Shown: positions 32,426 through 40,528 of the stretch, piece after piece
How positions within the stretch are numbered: position 1 is the first letter of the stretch
Layout of the letters: each line of letters starts with the position of its first letter
From: [Eubacterium] saphenum
Lineage (GTDB): Bacteria; Bacillota; Clostridia; Lachnospirales; Anaerotignaceae
Direction: 5' to 3'
Assembly (NCBI GenBank): GCA_004557645.1
Contig: SFGI01000010.1
Coordinates: 1 to 56,239, forward strand
DNA: 56,239 nucleotides
Position numbers and translations under genes: made by a program
The notes under the pieces: model-generated
What the model saw: the letters and a program-made list of their open reading frames with translations, nothing else
Told to the model about the DNA's origin: nothing
Database searches by the model: none

Positions 32426-33522
32426 CTTGAATTGTCAAGTCAAACGCAACGATACAGAAAAATAAACCTCATAAGGGGTTAAATAGTTCAGGCATTTACG
32501 AGGACGTTTATTCAATTCATCTACTTTACTTTGGATATACTCATCACTTCGATTGGAAATATCCTCACCTTTTGGAAAATACCCCCGAAGAAGACCGTTG
32601 GTATTTTCATTTGTTCCACGTTTCCATGGCTGATGTGGCTGAGGGAAATAAAACTCTACTCCGTTGAGAGCTTTCGTTACCTCGGCGTGCTTGGCAAATT
32701 CCTTTCCTCTATCAGGAGTAATTGTATGCAGAGGCTGTCCTTTCAGACATTTAATCATTACATCCCGAACAAAATTTGCAGTTTTCTTTTCGGATTTTTG
32801 ACTTATAAGAAATCTGCTTTTACGGTCAGTGAGTGTTACTAGACAAGCGGCATTTTTCTTACCAACCACGGTGTCTCCTTCCCAGTCACCAAGGCGACTA
32901 CGCTTTTCAGCCTCAACAGGTCTGTCTTTAATATCGTTACTAACCACGATTTTTCCGCGTTTTTCAGTATGATTCTTTGTATGACGGGTTTTTCCACGAT
33001 GCCTGAGTTTGCGTACTGCTCCACGATTACCTTTGGATCTGCGCTGTTCCTTCGTATCAAAGACCCCGGCGTAAATGCCTCTATAAATAGTGGAGTAACT
33101 GATCGTTATATTGGCATTTTCTATTTTTAGTCTTCCGGCTATTTGTTCGGGTGACCACTGATGTTCAAGGAACTTATCCCGGACATATTGAAAAATATCC
33201 GGATCGGAAAGTTTATGTTTCGCATGGCAATTTCGTCTGCGTTTATGATAAGTAGCCTGTGCAGAGATGGCAGAATACATACCAGCTATGCTGTTGCGTG
33301 ATAGTTCACGGGACACAGTGGATTTGTTGCGACCAATGGCAGCCGCTATATAGGTAATTGAATAATTTTTAGAGAGAAGAAGTAGTATCTTTTCTCGCTC
33401 TTCTGGTGTAAGATGTTTGTAATGGCTCATAGTTCCTCCTGGTATGATAGATGTCTTCGCAAACACCATTGTACCAGACTATGAGTCTTTTTTATCTGTT
33501 GCACTTAGATTGTAAATTCAAG
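32426..33522 (-). mobile_element. IS30-family insertion sequence, 1097 bp
   Basis: It carries one transposase and 25-bp imperfect terminal inverted repeats: left 32426-32450 starting CTTGAATTGTCAAG, right complement 33522-33498 starting CTTGAATTTACAAT (18 of 25 matching by eye). Total length is typical of the family. Flanks read GGAA on the left and AAAG on the right, so at most a 2-bp AA target duplication. It sits between the LysM promoter and the terminator of the 33594 gene and appears intact. Confidence 0.9.
32435..33430 (-). CDS. IS30-family transposase
   Basis: A 331-residue transposase. An N-terminal HTH (LTPEEREKILLLLSKN and the AAAIGRNKSTVSREL block) is followed by the DDE catalytic core, with GDWEGDTVVG (first D), TPDRGKEFAKH (second D) and the E in KRGTNENTNGLLR. 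The start is ATG at 33430 after CCAGGAGGAACT. The base composition looks more AT-rich than the flanking genes, as expected of a recent arrival. Confidence 0.95.
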   Translation of the reverse strand: MSHYKHLTPEEREKILLLLSKNYSITYIAAAIGRNKSTVSRELSRNSIAGMYSAISAQATYHKRRRNCHAKHKLSDPDIFQYVRDKFLEHQWSPEQIAGRLKIENANITISYSTIYRGIYAGVFDTKEQRRSKGNRGAVRKLRHRGKTRHTKNHTEKRGKIVVSNDIKDRPVEAEKRSRLGDWEGDTVVGKKNAACLVTLTDRKSRFLISQKSEKKTANFVRDVMIKCLKGQPLHTITPDRGKEFAKHAEVTKALNGVEFYFPQPHQPWKRGTNENTNGLLRGYFPKGEDISNRSDEYIQSKVDELNKRPRKCLNYLTPYEVYFSVSLRLT

Positions 33523-33528
33523 AAAGGA

Positions 33529-33575
33529 AAAAGGAACAAGCCTTTGCGGATGATTTTGCGCAGACCTGCTCCTTT
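33529..33575 (-). terminator. Terminator of the 33594 membrane protein gene
   Basis: A long imperfect stem pairing AAAGGAGCAGG with its partner ending GCTTGTTCCTTT, with T5 on the minus strand. The IS right end lies 6 bp beyond it. Confidence 0.65.
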
Positions 33576-33593
33576 GATTTATGATCTATATTT

Positions 33594-35210
33594 TTATTTC
33601 ACAGAAAGAACTGTATTCACATCGGCGGACTGGGGCACATATTCCAATGTCACGCTGCTGCCGATCTGTTTTTTCAGGATTTCCAGATTATCCTTGGCTT
33701 TTGCCTCGAACAGAGCGTCATTGCCTTCCAGCATCAGATACCAGTAGGTGTTCCCTTCGGAAACGATATCCTTCATCATGGTGATGGTGCCGGTGATGGT
33801 CTGAGCTTTGGAGGTATCCACCGTTTCGATGCCGCTGCCCGCCATCAGATTGCGGTAAACCTTTTCACATTCCGCAACGGTATCCCCAATGGCTACAATC
33901 TGATATTTCTGGATATTCACCATAGCGTATTTCTTAACCAGACCCGCATTATCCTTCAAGGAGAGGAAATAGGTAGGTTCATCGGCGATATTCAGCAGGA
34001 TGGGGAAAGTTGCCACATAATTCAGATGCTGCACCTGCCCTTCCGCAGAGGACATAGCGGAAATCTCCTTGGCACCGGAGATCTGATAATATTTCGTTTC
34101 TTTCGTACGGGAATTCATCAGGACAAAGCCAACGTTGGATTCGTCGCCGCCGATGGAAGTAACGCCGGTGTATACCCAAACGTCATCGTCCAGAGCGATA
34201 TAGTTATAGCCCTCTGTGGACTTCAGGCAGCCTCTCTGCCCAAAAATGCTGTTGATAAAGCCGTTCTTCAAAGTGCCATAATAGTCGTACTGTTCCACCA
34301 GCAGAGCGGAATCGTATACCTTATCTACCCATGTGGGTACGTCTGCTACGTCATAATACTGATGTTCGCCGGTGGCAGCATTGATGATGATCGCCCCTTT
34401 GATATCCGTGCCGCCGAAGAGACCGATGGTCTTATCTTCCACAGCACATACCCAATAGGGAACGCCGTCGTCATTGATCTCAAAATTATAGGAATGGATC
34501 ATGGCTGTAGGGTAACGGAAACGGATATAGCGGTTCAGGTTTCTGCCGAAATGCTCAAAGGGGGAGATCTTAATGCCCTCTTCCAGCTTGATCAGGTCTA
34601 CATCCTGGGTGGTCATATCGATGCTGATATAGGCAGGGATGCCTGTACCCCGGTTGGTGAACCATTTGATGATATCGCCATACTGCAGGGGGGTCACACG
34701 GACAGGCTTATTCTGATAATTGATCTGGTTGAAATAAGGGCTGACTTCATACTGGGAGACCATGTCTACCATACTGCCCATTTCCCGTTCCGCCAGCTTT
34801 GCCGCAGAATCCCTGTCCAGAATGGGGATCTGGTCGTAATCGACCTCATGGATATCGTTGGCAAAATCCCCTGTCTGCACATCCAACAGCTGATGATAGG
34901 CCGATGCCCGCAAAATGGGAGAAGACAGCAGTGTGCCTACACCATAAACGATGCAGAGGGCAACAGGGACCGCCAGCAGGCGTTTTGCCGTTTTCCATCT
35001 TTCGCCCCGCTCCACAGGGTCACCATTTCGCACCAGAAACAGCACCTTGAAGATGGGCCAGAAATTCAGCACCAGGCCAACGGCGATGGCCACAACGAAA
35101 AACATCCAGCTTTCCTGCGAATGGATATTCAAAGCAGGCAGATAATAATAGAACATCCCCGCCCAGATGAGCAGAGTCAAAATAATGAGAATCGAACGCG
35201 ATTTTTTCAC
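33594..35210 (-). CDS. Conserved membrane protein of unknown function
   Basis: A 538-residue protein. The N-terminal third has three hydrophobic segments (ILIILTLLIWAGMFYYYL, FFVVAIAVGLVLNFWPIF, LLAVPVALCIVYGVGTLL). The rest, about 430 residues, is soluble and probably extracytoplasmic, with repeated beta-rich blocks such as VPYWVCAVEDKT and GAIIINAATGEHQYYDV that recall PepSY-like proteins, though I cannot confirm the family. The preferred start is GTG at 35210 after GGAGGATAAA; an ATG five codons earlier has only a very close SD. Confidence 0.75.
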   Translation of the reverse strand: MKKSRSILIILTLLIWAGMFYYYLPALNIHSQESWMFFVVAIAVGLVLNFWPIFKVLFLVRNGDPVERGERWKTAKRLLAVPVALCIVYGVGTLLSSPILRASAYHQLLDVQTGDFANDIHEVDYDQIPILDRDSAAKLAEREMGSMVDMVSQYEVSPYFNQINYQNKPVRVTPLQYGDIIKWFTNRGTGIPAYISIDMTTQDVDLIKLEEGIKISPFEHFGRNLNRYIRFRYPTAMIHSYNFEINDDGVPYWVCAVEDKTIGLFGGTDIKGAIIINAATGEHQYYDVADVPTWVDKVYDSALLVEQYDYYGTLKNGFINSIFGQRGCLKSTEGYNYIALDDDVWVYTGVTSIGGDESNVGFVLMNSRTKETKYYQISGAKEISAMSSAEGQVQHLNYVATFPILLNIADEPTYFLSLKDNAGLVKKYAMVNIQKYQIVAIGDTVAECEKVYRNLMAGSGIETVDTSKAQTITGTITMMKDIVSEGNTYWYLMLEGNDALFEAKAKDNLEILKKQIGSSVTLEYVPQSADVNTVLSVK

Positions 35211-35274
35211 TTTATCCTCCTCCATTTCCTTGATTTGTTCACAAAATTTTAAAAACTTTGGCGGGTTTCTCCTC

Positions 35275-35303
35275 TTTACATCTCCTCGCCAATTGCATAT
35301 ACT
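35275..35303 (+). promoter_or_regulatory. Promoter of mecA
   Basis: TTTACA (35275-35280), a 17-bp spacer, TATACT (35298-35303), 74 bp upstream of the start codon. Confidence 0.65.
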
Positions 35304-35376
35304 ATACTATAAATCCAGAAGATTGTATAGTGATAAAACTGACCGTTTCCTTGTGAAAGCATAAGGGAGTGATACC

Positions 35377-36027
35377 ATGAAAATAGAAAGAATCAGTGAA
35401 AATCAGCTGAAGCTGACGCTGACAAAAGATGACCTGAAGGAAAGAGATATCCAGCTGGAGGATCTCATCACACCATCCGAAAAAACCCAGAAGCTGTTCC
35501 GGGATATCATGGAGCAGGCTTTGGATGAATCGGATTTCATTTCCGAAAACACACCGCTGATGGTGGAAGCTGTTCCCGCAGGGGCAGACGGCATCATGAT
35601 TATCGTAACAAAGGTAACCAACAAAGACAAAAGCGCAAAAACAGGGGCGGATCTGCTCAGTCAGGCACAGGAAATGCGCCGCTGGAAGAAGAAACCCATG
35701 GATACCATGGAACATGCAGAGGAACAGAATTCCGATATCCTCATCTATTCCTTCCCCGCACTGGATGATGTCATCAGCGTAAGCCTGCGTCTGGACGGCA
35801 CATTCAAAGGGGAAAGCGCTGTTTACAAAAACGAAAACAAGTATTTCCTTGTCCTGCAGGGGGATACATACACTGCGGAGGAATCCTCTGAAGAACTGGA
35901 ACTGGTATTAAAGGAATACGGTCAGAAGCACGTGTCTACACCCCTGGCGAAATATTATCTCTTGGAGCATGGGGAAACCATCATCGGGGATAAGGCCGTG
36001 AAGGCGCTGGCAAAAACTTTTGGGTAA
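35377..36027 (+). CDS. mecA: ClpC adaptor protein MecA
   Basis: A 216-residue adaptor that delivers substrates to ClpCP protease. The N-terminal substrate-binding domain starts MKIERISENQLKLTLTKDDL with the family DLKERDIQLEDL; a polar linker spans about 85-130; the C-terminal ClpC-binding domain starts near DILIYSFPALDDVIS. Length is close to the Bacillus protein. It has its own promoter and terminator. In Clostridia its targets are largely unknown. Confidence 0.93.
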   Translation: MKIERISENQLKLTLTKDDLKERDIQLEDLITPSEKTQKLFRDIMEQALDESDFISENTPLMVEAVPAGADGIMIIVTKVTNKDKSAKTGADLLSQAQEMRRWKKKPMDTMEHAEEQNSDILIYSFPALDDVISVSLRLDGTFKGESAVYKNENKYFLVLQGDTYTAEESSEELELVLKEYGQKHVSTPLAKYYLLEHGETIIGDKAVKALAKTFG

Positions 36028-36030
36028 GGG

Positions 36031-36056
36031 AAAAGACCACATTTGTGGTCTTTTTT
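36031..36056 (+). terminator. Terminator of mecA
   Basis: The stem AAAAGACCACA/TGTGGTCTTTT with a minimal loop and T6. Confidence 0.92.
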
Positions 36057-36167
36057 GTTTGCGCTGATTGCTGTCGCACCGTCGCCGCTTTTTCCCCTGC
36101 CCCACCGAGGGAAGGGGGCTGTTCGACACACCCCCGATATGGCAGAGTGCTGTTCTTTTCTCCCCCC

Positions 36168-36196
36168 TTGCACTCCCTCCTAACTTCTGCTATAAT
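36168..36196 (+). promoter_or_regulatory. Promoter of the preQ1 riboswitch transcript
   Basis: TTGCAC (36168-36173), a 17-bp spacer, TATAAT (36191-36196). Transcription should start near 36203. Confidence 0.8.
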
Positions 36197-36234
36197 GCTT
36201 CTGGTTTTAAAATTGCCCTTCGGGCTTTTCAACC

Positions 36235-36274
36235 AGACAGTTCGAAACCATCCTGTCTATAAACAAAACTAGGG
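36235..36274 (+). promoter_or_regulatory. Candidate preQ1-I riboswitch aptamer
   Basis: P1 is AGACAG (36235-36240) with CTGTCT (36253-36258). The 12-nt loop TTCGAAACCATC begins TTC and is C/A-rich as in the class. The A-rich tail ATAAACAAAACTAGGG (36259-36274) closely resembles the preQ1-I consensus tail. TAGGG of the tail can pair with CCCTA inside the downstream terminator, giving an antiterminator that ligand binding would remove. The genes behind it (radical SAM plus YhhQ) are queuosine-related, which fits. No covariance search was run. Confidence 0.65.
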
Positions 36275-36303
36275 ACCCAACAACACAACTTTTCTGTATT
36301 TTC

Positions 36304-36331
36304 GGCACCCTATTTTGGTGTGCCTTTTTTT
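36304..36331 (+). terminator. Riboswitch expression-platform terminator
   Basis: GGCACCC (36304-36310) pairs with GGTGTGCC (36317-36324) with one bulge, followed by T7. It lies 35 bp before the radical SAM start codon. Confidence 0.85.
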
Positions 36332-36365
36332 GTTTGGCTCCCTTTCTATGAAAGGAGACTTTACC

Positions 36366-37091
36366 ATGGCAGAAAACCCCATCCGTTACAGTATCATTGA
36401 AGAAAAAAATCCAAGAGAGATCCTCATGCTCCGTGGGAGAGGCTGCGCCTGGAAGCGCTGCACCTTCTGCGATTATCATCTGGATGCTTCCCTGGACGAA
36501 GCAGAAAATTTTAAGATCAATCTGGCGGAAATTGAAAAAGTGACCGGCAAATATCATCATCTGGAGGTCATCAATTCCGGCAGCTTTTGCGAACTGGACG
36601 CCAATACCATGGATGCCATCCGCAGAAAATGCAAAGAAAAAGCCATCCACACTATCCATTTTGAAACCCACTGGATGTATCGCAGAAAAATCCAGGAGCT
36701 GCGGGATTTTTTCGGCGAAATCGGCACAACGGTAAAAGTAAAAATCGGCGTGGAGACCTTCGACGAAGCCTTTCGGGAAACAGTCTTTCAAAAAGGTATG
36801 CCCCGCGCCACCGCAGAGGATATCGCATCCTACTGCGATGAAGTCTGTCTGCTTTTCGGCATCACCGGGCAGACCGTAGATTCCATGCGGCAGGATATTG
36901 AAACTGGCCTTGCCCACTTCGAACGGGTCTGCGTCAATATCATGGTGCCAAATACCACCAGCGTCGTTCCCGATGAAGCGGTCATCCGCCTGTTCAAGGA
37001 AAAGCTTTACGACCAATACATAGATAATCCCAGAGTGGATATCCTGCTGAACAATACAGATTTCGGGGTAGGCGGTGAAGAAAATGCCTAA
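36366..37091 (+). CDS. Radical SAM protein, candidate queuine lyase (QueL-like)
   Basis: A 241-residue protein starting at the ATG after AAAGGAGAC. The cluster motif is RGCAWKRCTFCDYH, giving C-x4-C-x2-C instead of the usual C-x3-C-x2-C. VEVINSGSFCELDA-like and IGVETFDEAFRE segments follow as barrel strands. It overlaps a YhhQ-type queuosine precursor transporter gene and lies behind a preQ1-like riboswitch. In clostridia a small radical SAM enzyme, QueL, splits queuine to salvage the base and is linked to YhhQ genes. Identity as QueL rests on context and is inference. Confidence 0.7.
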   Translation: MAENPIRYSIIEEKNPREILMLRGRGCAWKRCTFCDYHLDASLDEAENFKINLAEIEKVTGKYHHLEVINSGSFCELDANTMDAIRRKCKEKAIHTIHFETHWMYRRKIQELRDFFGEIGTTVKVKIGVETFDEAFRETVFQKGMPRATAEDIASYCDEVCLLFGITGQTVDSMRQDIETGLAHFERVCVNIMVPNTTSVVPDEAVIRLFKEKLYDQYIDNPRVDILLNNTDFGVGGEENA

Positions 37092-37767
37092 CGAACTGCT
37101 GCTGATCCTGACCCTGCTGCTGACCTTCAGCGGTGTTCTGGTATTTTATAAGATCTTCGGGAAAACGGGTCTGCATGTCTGGACTGCCATAGCCACTATC
37201 ACCGCCAATATCGAGGTGCTGATTCTTGTGGAAGCCTTCGGCATGGAACAGACATTGGGCAATGTCCTCTTTGCCTCCAATTTCCTTGTCACCGATATCC
37301 TGAGCGAACTGCACGGAAAAGAAGAAGCCAACAAAGCCGTAAATATCGGCATTGCCGCTTCCATCGCCTTTATTTTCATCTCCCAGTCCTGGTTCCTGTA
37401 TACCCCTGCAGCCAATGACTGGGCATCGGAAAGCATCTATGCCATCTTTTCCAACACTCCAAGGCTGATGCTGGCAAGCTTTCTGGTCTATGCCATCTGT
37501 CAGAAATTCGACGTATGGGCATACCATAAATGGTGGGCCTTCACCCAAAAGAAATTTGGCGATAAGGACAGCTTTTTATGGCTGCGAAACAACGGCTCCA
37601 CGCTGGTATCCCAGCTTTTGAATACAGTCCTTTATACCTTCGGGGCTTTCCTGGGCACCTATGAACTGGAAACACTCTTCAGCATCTGCATTTCCAGTTA
37701 CATCATTTTTATTGTGACCAGTCTGGCGGATACGCCCTTCGTTTATCTTGCAAAAAAGCTGAATTAA
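37084..37767 (+). CDS. Queuosine precursor transporter (YhhQ/VUT family)
   Basis: A 227-residue membrane protein with about six hydrophobic helices and the family motifs FASNFLVTDILSELHG near residue 65 and RNNGSTLVSQLLNTVLYTFGAF near 175. YhhQ proteins import queuosine precursors such as preQ0, preQ1 or queuine. The start overlaps the radical SAM stop by 8 bp; an in-frame GTG three codons earlier (37075) is an alternative. Coupled expression argues that both act on the same salvaged base. Confidence 0.92.
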   Translation: MPNELLLILTLLLTFSGVLVFYKIFGKTGLHVWTAIATITANIEVLILVEAFGMEQTLGNVLFASNFLVTDILSELHGKEEANKAVNIGIAASIAFIFISQSWFLYTPAANDWASESIYAIFSNTPRLMLASFLVYAICQKFDVWAYHKWWAFTQKKFGDKDSFLWLRNNGSTLVSQLLNTVLYTFGAFLGTYELETLFSICISSYIIFIVTSLADTPFVYLAKKLN

Positions 37768-37781
37768 AGCTCAACTAAAAA

Positions 37782-37819
37782 AATCCCCTGCTCTTTCGAG
37801 TACAGGGGGTTCTTTTTTT
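37782..37819. terminator. Bidirectional terminator after the transporter
   Basis: AATCCCCTG/CAGGGGGTT with a 12-base loop, an A7 run before and T7 after. It serves the converging DUF2461 gene too. Confidence 0.88.
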
Positions 37820-38492
37820 ATTCCGCTTCAATCTCTTCCAGGAATGCGTACAGCCCTTTCAGCCTGCTCCATTCCTCCGCCAGATATTGGGGCAGTTCAG
37901 GGGTAAAGAGGATATCCTCCATGCCGCTTCTGGTGCAGATGACGATATCCTTTTTCCGATACCAGCTTTGTGCCAGCGGGTCGAGGGTGTCGTTTTTGAT
38001 TTTTTTATAGTCCTCCCCTTCCAGTCGGAACAAGGGGTCTTTCTCCACCTTTTTGGCGATCCGCAGGAAAGCCGCAGGGTTGCTGTCGATCTTTTTGCGG
38101 TATGCTGTCAGAAACGCAGGCTTGGCGCACCACATACCCAGCCCGTGGATGAAGCCTTCCGGCTGCAATTCGAAATAGAAGGTGGGGCGCAGCTTCCATT
38201 CCGTCCCCCGAAGCTTTTCATCATACAGCACCGCCCAGCGGCAGGAGCGATACGGGCTTTTATCCTTGCTATAGCGGATATCCCGGTTGATACGGGAAAC
38301 GGAGTAGTTCATCTTTTTCCCGCAGAACAGGGGGCTCAGCTCCGCCAGGTCTGCCGCGAATTTATCGAAGGGGTCTTTCAGCACGGCTTTATAGCGGTCA
38401 CGGTTTTGGTCCATCCATTCCTTGCTGTTGTTCATCCTCAGTTCCCAAAGGAAATCTATGGTTTCCGGCAAAAAGCCTTCAAATCTTTTCAT
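37818..38492 (-). CDS. DUF2461 family protein
   Basis: A 224-residue soluble protein with the DUF2461 pattern: an N-terminal FLWELRMNNSKEWMDQNRDRY, then SRINRDIRYSKDKSPYR and a PTFYFELQPEGF strand. Function is unknown in the family. Start at 38492 after GAGGTGAATGAT. It lies downstream of glyQS, separated by structured repeat C and a terminator. Confidence 0.88.
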   Translation of the reverse strand: MKRFEGFLPETIDFLWELRMNNSKEWMDQNRDRYKAVLKDPFDKFAADLAELSPLFCGKKMNYSVSRINRDIRYSKDKSPYRSCRWAVLYDEKLRGTEWKLRPTFYFELQPEGFIHGLGMWCAKPAFLTAYRKKIDSNPAAFLRIAKKVEKDPLFRLEGEDYKKIKNDTLDPLAQSWYRKKDIVICTRSGMEDILFTPELPQYLAEEWSRLKGLYAFLEEIEAE

Positions 38493-38524
38493 ATCATTCA
38501 CCTCGTTTCCCATTATAGCATATC

Positions 38525-38728
38525 TTTGGGATGCTGTCCCAAACCCTGGCAGGGAAATAATTTCCCTGCACCCTTATTTGCCTGCGGCGCAAAAAAAGAC
38601 TTGGGAATAATCCCAAGCCTTTTTTCATGTCATCTTAGTTTTAAATTCCCCGCACAAACGCAGTTTGGGCGGAAGTATAGGGTTCTAAGGGGATTATCCC
38701 CTTAGCAGGGTGCGGGACGGAGTCCTGC
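38525..38728. repeat. Structured intergenic repeat, copy C (inverted pair)
   Basis: Left half: TTTGGGA/TCCCAAA, GCAGGGAAA/TTTCCCTGC, then CACCC. Centre: a terminator hairpin at 38597-38620. Right half: GCACAAAC/GTTTGGGC (38652-38670, one mismatch), GGGT, CTAAGGGGAT/ATCCCCTTAG (38685-38705), CAGGGT, GCGGGAC/GTCCTGC (38712-38728). The right half ends 7 nt from the glyQS stop codon. Confidence 0.85.
38591..38625 (-). terminator. Terminator of glyQS inside repeat C
   Basis: AGACTTGGGA/TCCCAAGCCT with an ATAA loop (38597-38620), one mismatch, flanked by A7 and T6, so it works in either direction. Confidence 0.85.
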
Positions 38729-38735
38729 GGTTTTC

Positions 38736-40124
38736 TTAGAATTCCATTTTTTCTTTCAGGTAGGATACCAGATCAGCGATGGGCATTCTTACCTGTTCCA
38801 TTGTATCTCTGTCACGAACAGTTACACACTGGTCTTCTACGGAATCGAAGTCGTATGTGATACAGAAAGGCGTACCAACTTCGTCCTGTCTTCTGTAACG
38901 TTTACCGATGGAACCAGCGTCATCGTAATCGCAGTTGAATTCTTTTGCGATCATTGCGTATACTTCCTGTGCCTGTGCAGCCAGCTTTTTGCTCAGAGGC
39001 AGGATTGCTGCTTTCACAGGTGCCAGTGCAGGATGGAAATGCAGAACAGTTCTGACATCGCCTTCGCCCACTTCTTCTTCATCATAAGCATCACACAGGA
39101 ACGCCAGTGTCACACGGTCAGCACCAACGGAAGGTTCGATGCAGTAAGGTACATATTTTTCGTTCTTTTCCTGATCGAAGTATGTCATATCCTGACCGCT
39201 TGTGTTCTGGTGGCATGTCAGGTCATAATCTGTTCTGTCTGCGATGCCCCACAGTTCACCCCAGCCGAAGGGGAATTTGTATTCGATATCTGTTGTACCT
39301 TTGCTGTAGTGAGACAGTTCTTCAGGAGAGTGGTCTCTCATTCTGATATTTTCTTCTGTCATGTTCAGGTGCAGCAGGAAGTCTTTGCAGTATTTTCTCC
39401 AGTAATCCAGCCATTCCAAGTCAGAACCGGGTTCGCAGAAGAATTCCAGTTCCATCTGTTCAAATTCTCTGGTACGGAAAGTAAAGTTACCGGGTGTGAT
39501 TTCATTACGGAAAGATTTACCGATCTGACCAATACCGAAAGGCAGTTTCTTTCTGGAGGTTCTCTGTACGTTTTTGAAGTTTACGAAGATACCCTGTGCT
39601 GTTTCGGGACGCAGATAAATCTGGTTTTTCGCATCTTCTGTAACGCCCTGGAAGGTTTTGAACATCAGGTTGAACTGACGGATATCTGTGAAGTTATGAG
39701 CGCCGCAGGAAGGACATACCACCTGGTTGTCATCCACGAATTTTTTCATTTCTTCGTTGCTCCAGCCATCTACAACCACTTCAGGCATATCGTGTTCTTT
39801 CATGTGTTCTTCGATCAGCTTGTCTGCACGGAAACGTTCCTTACATTCCTTACAGTCCATCAGGGGGTCGCTGAAGCCGCCAACGTGACCGGATGCTACC
39901 CATGTCTGGGGGTTCATCAGGATGGCACAGTCAACACCAACGTTCATGGGGTTTTCCTGGATGAATTTTTTCCACCATGCTTTTTTCATGTTATTTTTCA
40001 GTTCCACACCCAGAGGGCCGTAATCCCATGTATTTGCCAGACCGCCGTAAATTTCGGAGCCGGGGTATACAAAGCCTCTGTTTTTTGCCAATGCTACGAT
40101 TTTTTCCATAGATTCTACTGCCAT
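38736..40124 (-). CDS. glyQS: Glycine--tRNA ligase, single-chain alpha2 type
   Basis: A 462-residue class II synthetase of the eukaryote/Bacillota homodimer type. It starts MEKIVALAKNRGFVYPGSEIYGG, with the motif 2 region FRNEITPGNFTFRTREFEQMELEFFCEPG and motif 3 GADRVTLAFL in the C-terminal part. Length is typical. It is preceded by a T-box leader that reads tRNA-Gly charging. It lies beside recO and era, as in many Bacillota. Confidence 0.97.
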   Translation of the reverse strand: MAVESMEKIVALAKNRGFVYPGSEIYGGLANTWDYGPLGVELKNNMKKAWWKKFIQENPMNVGVDCAILMNPQTWVASGHVGGFSDPLMDCKECKERFRADKLIEEHMKEHDMPEVVVDGWSNEEMKKFVDDNQVVCPSCGAHNFTDIRQFNLMFKTFQGVTEDAKNQIYLRPETAQGIFVNFKNVQRTSRKKLPFGIGQIGKSFRNEITPGNFTFRTREFEQMELEFFCEPGSDLEWLDYWRKYCKDFLLHLNMTEENIRMRDHSPEELSHYSKGTTDIEYKFPFGWGELWGIADRTDYDLTCHQNTSGQDMTYFDQEKNEKYVPYCIEPSVGADRVTLAFLCDAYDEEEVGEGDVRTVLHFHPALAPVKAAILPLSKKLAAQAQEVYAMIAKEFNCDYDDAGSIGKRYRRQDEVGTPFCITYDFDSVEDQCVTVRDRDTMEQVRMPIADLVSYLKEKMEF

Positions 40125-40191
40125 TTGAAATTCCTCCTAACTAAGAAAGTGATAAGTGATAGTTTCGAAGGACGAAAGATTTCTATAAATA

Positions 40192-40412
40192 GTAAAAGCT
40201 TCCATCCCTCGCCGGTAAGCAAGGGACGAAAGCTCTAAAATTCTTCCGCGGTTCCACCCTCGTTGACCGATACTGGTTGCACCGGCCCTCTCTTGTGAAT
40301 ACTGCTCCAAAGTGCCTTTCTCTGGTTCCGACTGCCATCTCGCACCGACCGATGGCTCTCTGAAAATCTTCCGCAGATACTCCTCTTCTTCAACGCAGTC
40401 ATTATGAAGTTG
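40192..40412 (-). promoter_or_regulatory. T-box riboswitch controlling glyQS
   Basis: On the minus strand the leader holds stem-I-like elements, an AGAGAGCC motif and the diagnostic T-box AGGGTGGAACCGCGG (40260-40246). The terminator is AGCTTTCGTCCCTTGC/GCGAGGGATGGAAGCT (40234-40197) with T4. Uncharged tRNA-Gly should stabilise the antiterminator. A GGC triplet at 40316-40314 (in AAAGGCAC) is a candidate specifier for glycine, but I could not fold stem I with certainty. Confidence 0.92.
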
Positions 40413-40418
40413 AGACCT

Positions 40419-40447
40419 ATGATAACGCTTTCTGAACCCAAAGTCAA
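40419..40447 (-). promoter_or_regulatory. Promoter of the glyQS T-box transcript
   Basis: TTGACT (40447-40442), a 17-bp spacer, TATCAT (40424-40419). Confidence 0.8.
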
Positions 40448-40528
40448 GGGGAAAACTTGCACTATTTTCCGCACATTTTCTTTCTGCGGCGCACAGATTT
40501 CCACAAAACATGAACAAAAATTCAGCCC

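Larger units (their letters stand above)
36028..36365. other. Regulatory region before the queuine salvage pair, 338 bp
   Basis: It holds the mecA terminator, a promoter (36168-36196), a small GCCC/GGGC hairpin (36214-36227), the preQ1-like aptamer (36235-36274), a terminator (36304-36331) and the SD of the radical SAM gene. No separate gene is seen. Confidence 0.7.

Noticed and set aside
36122..36128. Perfect 0A box TTCGACA upstream of the preQ1 promoter
   Set aside because: A 7-mer is expected several times by chance in 56 kb; no second box and no sporulation link to queuine salvage.
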